The notes under the pieces were generated by a model. That model did no database searches, had not been told where the DNA came from, and saw only the letters and a list, made by a program, of their open reading frames with translations. Both the position numbers and the translations under genes were made by a program. Source: Streptomyces inusitatus (GTDB lineage Bacteria; Actinomycetota; Actinomycetes; Streptomycetales; Streptomycetaceae). Taken from it: a stretch of 64,000 nt of DNA. Shown here piece after piece: positions 61,304-64,000 of this stretch. Where the stretch lies: the NCBI RefSeq assembly GCF_014651115.1, contig NZ_BMWG01000009.1:1-64000 (forward strand), read 5' to 3'. How positions within the stretch are numbered: the first letter of the stretch is position 1; the number at the start of each line of letters is the position of its first letter.

Positions 61304-62802
61304 ATGACCTCCTCCCTCGGCACGGCCCGCGCCCGGCTGCGGATGCAGTTGACGGGCGAGACGTTCCAGCAGGCCCGCGAACTCGTCGCCGGCCGCCCCG
61401 ACGTGATCGCCGATGCCGCCCACCGTGACCAGATCGCCTTGGAGGGGGCGATCCTCTCCGAGCTCGACGAGCTCTACGCTGGCGAGGAACACCCGCTCGA
61501 AGGCTGCGTCTACGGCATCACCCGCATCCGGCCGACCCGCGAGAGCATCACCCTCCACCTCGCCGACGACGCCTGGGAAGCTGTTCTGGAGTGGCTCCTC
61601 CCCGTCCCTGAGCCCGATCTCGGCATCGACGGCCTGTCCGTCTCGGGCGTGGTGGGTCTGCGCGCCCGGCCCCGGCCGCCCCACCGGATCGAGCTGTTCC
61701 GCCCCGGCCGCCGGGCCCTCATCACCCTCCAATTGCCGCCCGACGACGCACCCGACGCCTACCGGCGGCTCTCCGACCTCCCCCGGACCCAAGACCCCAT
61801 ACGCACCGCGCCCGACTGGACCCCGGCCGAGCGCGCCTCGATCGCGGCGTACGAGGCACAGTCGGACCCGGCCCCGCGCAGCGCGCTGCTCCGCCGGCTG
61901 ATGGCGTTTCGGAACCTGCCGGTCGTCCGGCTGGTCGAGGACACAAGCGGTGAAGTCCCCGGCGGAGGGGACTTCCAGCAGCTCCTGGTGGCCCGCGCCC
62001 GTCCGGCCCCGCGTCCCACGGTCGTTCCCCGCCCGGCTCTCTCCTCCCTTCCGGCCGTGGCCGGGCAGGGCCCGGTGGTGCTGGCGGTGGTCAGCGGCCA
62101 CACCATCCACGGCCAGGCCATGGGCGGACTGGGCCGGACCACCGTCGCCGCGCGCCTGGCCGCGGCGCTGGCCGAACAGGGACAACGCGTCCTGCTGGTG
62201 GACATCGATCCCGCCCGCCCCCTCGCCGAAGGCCGCTCCGAGCGTCGTCGGCTGACCGGCGTGGAGGTCGCCCACGTCACCACCGAACCGACGGCCCTGG
62301 GTGAAGCGCTGCGGGAGCGGGCGGCCGGGCGGGACTCGTGCTCCTCGACGCCGCCCCCAGCGCGCAGAAGGCGATCGCCGCCGCGGCTGACGGCTGGATC
62401 GGCGTCGCCACCCTGTGGCACCGTCCCGGCGACGATCACCCGCTGCTCGCCACCGAGATCCTCGGCACCGACGGCCGACTGCTGCCCGACGGGTGGCAGA
62501 CGCGGTGGCTGAGCACGATGCGCGCCCACCGCTGGGCGATGACCTGGCGGCTCACCGCCCGCGACCCCCAAGCCCTGTTCGCCCCGTTCGACGCGGAGCG
62601 CTGCGCGGGCGTCGTCCTGCTCGGAACCCACGAGACCCCCGGGGCGCGGGCCGACGACTTCCTCGCCGGGTACCGCACGGCGCTCCCGGTGCTGGCGGCC
62701 CACATCCCCTGCGAGGGCGGCCCCGGCTCGGCGTGGCGTGAGCGCGAGGCGTACCGGGCGCTCACTGCTGAACTCCTCGGCGAAGGACACCGGCTCGGAT
62801 GA
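61304..62802 (+). pseudogene. ParA/MinD-like ATPase gene with a frameshift
   Basis: ATG 61304 (AAAGG upstream). The first 250 residues are unfamiliar (QLTGETFQQARELVAGRPDV). Then a deviant Walker A region VLAVVSGHTIHGQAMGGLGR, TTVAARLAAALAEQGQRVLL and VDIDPARP resembles ParA. Near 62330 the frame turns into Ser/Pro/Arg-rich sequence, while the neighbouring frame carries on with LVLLDAAPSAQKAIAAAADG and a normal C-terminus to 62802. A one-base loss explains this. Alternatively the second part is a separate coupled gene starting at GTG 62338, but the domain logic favours one broken gene. Plasmid-type partition or regulatory role likely. Confidence 0.6.
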
Positions 62803-62907
62803 CGGTCGGCTCCGGCCGGGCGGAGGGGCTCCGCTCCCCCGGCACCCGCTCTCGACGGTGATCGTGCCCGCCGCGCAGCGACATCAGACAGTTCCCATAC
62901 TGGGCAC

Positions 62908-63228
62908 ATGTGGAAATGGCCGTTGACGTCGATGAGCGTGAACCTGCTGCTGGGACTTCCCGCTGTGGTTCCGGTATGGCTGTTGTGGTACTTCGTGGCG
63001 AACTGGCCCTTCGCCGCACTCGGCTGGACCCGGCGGGAGCCGACGGAGAACGACGGCATGCTGCCCTGGTTCCTGTTCGGCGGGGCGGTGACGGTCGGGT
63101 TCACCCTGCTCTGGTGGCTGGCCAACCGCCCCATGCGGCGCAGGGTTGCTGCGGCTTCCCCTTGGTACTGGCCGACCAGCGCCCTGGTGACTCTGCTGCC
63201 GACGTTCGTGCTCGCGATCGTTCTCTGA
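62908..63228 (+). CDS. Small membrane protein, 106 aa
   Basis: Three hydrophobic segments (VNLLLGLPAVVPVWLLWYFV, MLPWFLFGGAVTVGFTLLWW, SALVTLLPTFVLAIVL) separated by short polar loops. ATG 62908 without a good ribosome site. No family recognised. The clear alternation of membrane helices argues that it is real. Confidence 0.55.
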   Translation: MWKWPLTSMSVNLLLGLPAVVPVWLLWYFVANWPFAALGWTRREPTENDGMLPWFLFGGAVTVGFTLLWWLANRPMRRRVAAASPWYWPTSALVTLLPTFVLAIVL

Positions 63229-63339
63229 GAGAGAAACCGACGACGTGCTCCTGTGCTCCTGGTGGACGGCGGGCACGGCCGGATAGCCGACGCTCTTGGG
63301 CCGGAGCGACCAGGCCGCGCTCGGTCGCCCCCGGCCAGT

Positions 63340-63498
63340 CACCGTGCCAAGCCCGAGCGGCATGCGGCCATCGCGCCGTACGACCGTGCCGGTGCGCCGC
63401 TTCGGCTTCGCGGTGCGGGTGGTGCCGTTCTTCCCGGCCACCTCCCGGGGCGTGCCCAGGACCTGGCGGGCGAGGCCGATGCCGCTCACCTCGCTCAT
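63340..63498 (-). pseudogene. DciA/DUF721-like N-terminal fragment
   Basis: From ATG 63498 the frame reads MSEVSGIGLARQVLGTPREV, AGKNGTTRTAKPKRRTGTVV and RRDGRMPLGLGTV, which is the N-terminus of DUF721/DciA-type proteins. The similarity then ends and the frame becomes random-looking. Its ATG overlaps the TGA of an upstream minus-strand frame (63495-63497), a sign of a former operon. Confidence 0.5.
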
Positions 63499-63940
63499 GC
63501 GATCACCGCCCCGGCAACGTCGTCGTTCAGCGGACGGGCGGCGAACTCGGGCAACCGATCGGTCCACGGCGCGGCCGCCGCCTGCTCGGTCCAGTACACC
63601 CGGCGGGGGCCTCCGCCACGGCCCCTCAGTCTGCCCGAGTCGGCCGGGGGCGCTGGCGCGGTGCTCCGGCAGCGCGACCTCGACGGCCTGGAGCTCGGCG
63701 GAGGGCGAGCGCGGACACTGCTGCGGCCGAGCCCGTGTCCAGCTCAATCGGATTCATCAGAGCCAGGAACTCGCGCCGGGTGCGCGCGATGCCGGCTTCC
63801 AGCATGTCCGGACCTCGGCTGTGGCGGCGGCCAGGTCGGCTGTTCAGGTCGCGTCGACCAGCCTGGCCTCCATGGTCAGAGCCTCGGCCTTGAGGGGAGG
63901 GGGAGCCGCAGTCTCCGTAGAGCCCGACCGGCCGGGCTGT
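63499..63940 (-). pseudogene. Decayed coding region upstream of the DciA-like fragment
   Basis: Several minus-strand pieces look coding but are split among frames. ALTMEARLVDAT is followed by a stop and then TADLAAATAEVR. MLEAGIARTRREFLALMNPI continues to ELDTGSAA in another frame. RRVYWTEQAAAAPWTDRLPE with FAARPLNDDVAGAVIA ends in a TGA overlapping the next ATG. Probably one or two plasmid- or replication-type genes that have accumulated frameshifts. Confidence 0.35.
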
Positions 63941-63941
63941 T

Positions 63942-63969
63942 GAGCGACCCCCGCGCGGGCGGGGGCGGG
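63942..63969. CRISPR. Single CRISPR-like repeat at the window edge
   Basis: Matches repeat 2 at 60766-60793 in about 25 of 28 positions (GAGCGACCCCCGCGCGGG then CGGGG). The 31 nt to its right are unrelated sequence, and a next repeat would fall just beyond the window. It may be the first repeat of an array continuing to the right. Confidence 0.4.
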
Positions 63970-64000
63970 CAGGATCCTGGGGTGGAGCCAGTCCATCTGT

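Noticed and set aside
1..64000. tRNA, rRNA or known riboswitch
   Set aside because: No cloverleaf, rRNA-like block or cobalamin/SAM riboswitch pattern was recognised, although two cobalamin-dependent enzymes are encoded. A covariance-model scan would be needed to exclude them.

Overview
The window reads as Streptomyces (or a close actinomycete) DNA. GC is very high, codon third positions are almost all G/C, GTG starts are frequent, and many genes are stop/start coupled (ATGA, GTGA). The families present are typical of a Streptomyces chromosome or linear plasmid: modular NRPS, a StrR/ParB-type activator, LamG giants, and a DUF6027 protein.

Region 1 (1-15.3 kb): the edge of an IS5-type element, then a secreted TAP-like hydrolase, then a six-gene coupled minus-strand operon read from 15276 down to 2193. 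The operon encodes a stand-alone A-T didomain, a kynurenine-3-monooxygenase-like flavoprotein, a DUF6875-like protein, a 2460-aa NRPS (C-A-T-C-A-T-R), a family-2 O-methyltransferase and a P450. The logic is a three-residue peptide whose first unit is loaded on the free-standing A-T, oxidatively tailored, methylated and released by thioester reduction as an aldehyde or imine.

Region 2 (15.3-30 kb): a StrR-like regulator, an MHS-type transporter coupled to a sulfatase-fold hydrolase with Thr in the nucleophile position, then a tight plus-strand operon. That operon runs cobalamin radical SAM enzyme, sulfotransferase, methyltransferase, degenerate rubrerythrin, GyrB-ATPase/methyltransferase fusion, second sulfotransferase, amidinotransferase/DDAH-family enzyme. 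Then come a DUF6027 gene, a 43-codon gene followed by a perfect 10-bp-stem terminator, and a second cobalamin radical SAM enzyme. This is the least familiar part of the window. The GyrB-methyltransferase fusion and the small peptide gene are the best candidates for undescribed biology.

Region 3 (30-51 kb): a PH-like membrane protein; an APH-fold kinase and ABC-F protein pair with a leader-peptide attenuator; a PLP decarboxylase; a broken trypsin gene; tiny hydrophobic peptides next to a tail-fibre-like fragment; and a set of large surface/toxin-like proteins (DUF11 protein, metzincin, 2481-aa LamG protein) that mostly lack signal peptides.

Region 4 (51-64 kb): a mobile and decaying zone. It holds a pirin 3' remnant abutting a truncated integrase, a deleted IS5-type element, a frameshifted beta-propeller-like gene, a serine recombinase, a MarR/SnoaL divergent pair with a palindromic operator, an intact IS5-type element, an integrase C-terminal remnant, two CRISPR-like repeats with one spacer, a frameshifted ParA-like gene, and a DciA-like fragment. 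A third CRISPR-like repeat sits at the right edge.

All functions are read from sequence patterns alone; no searches were run.
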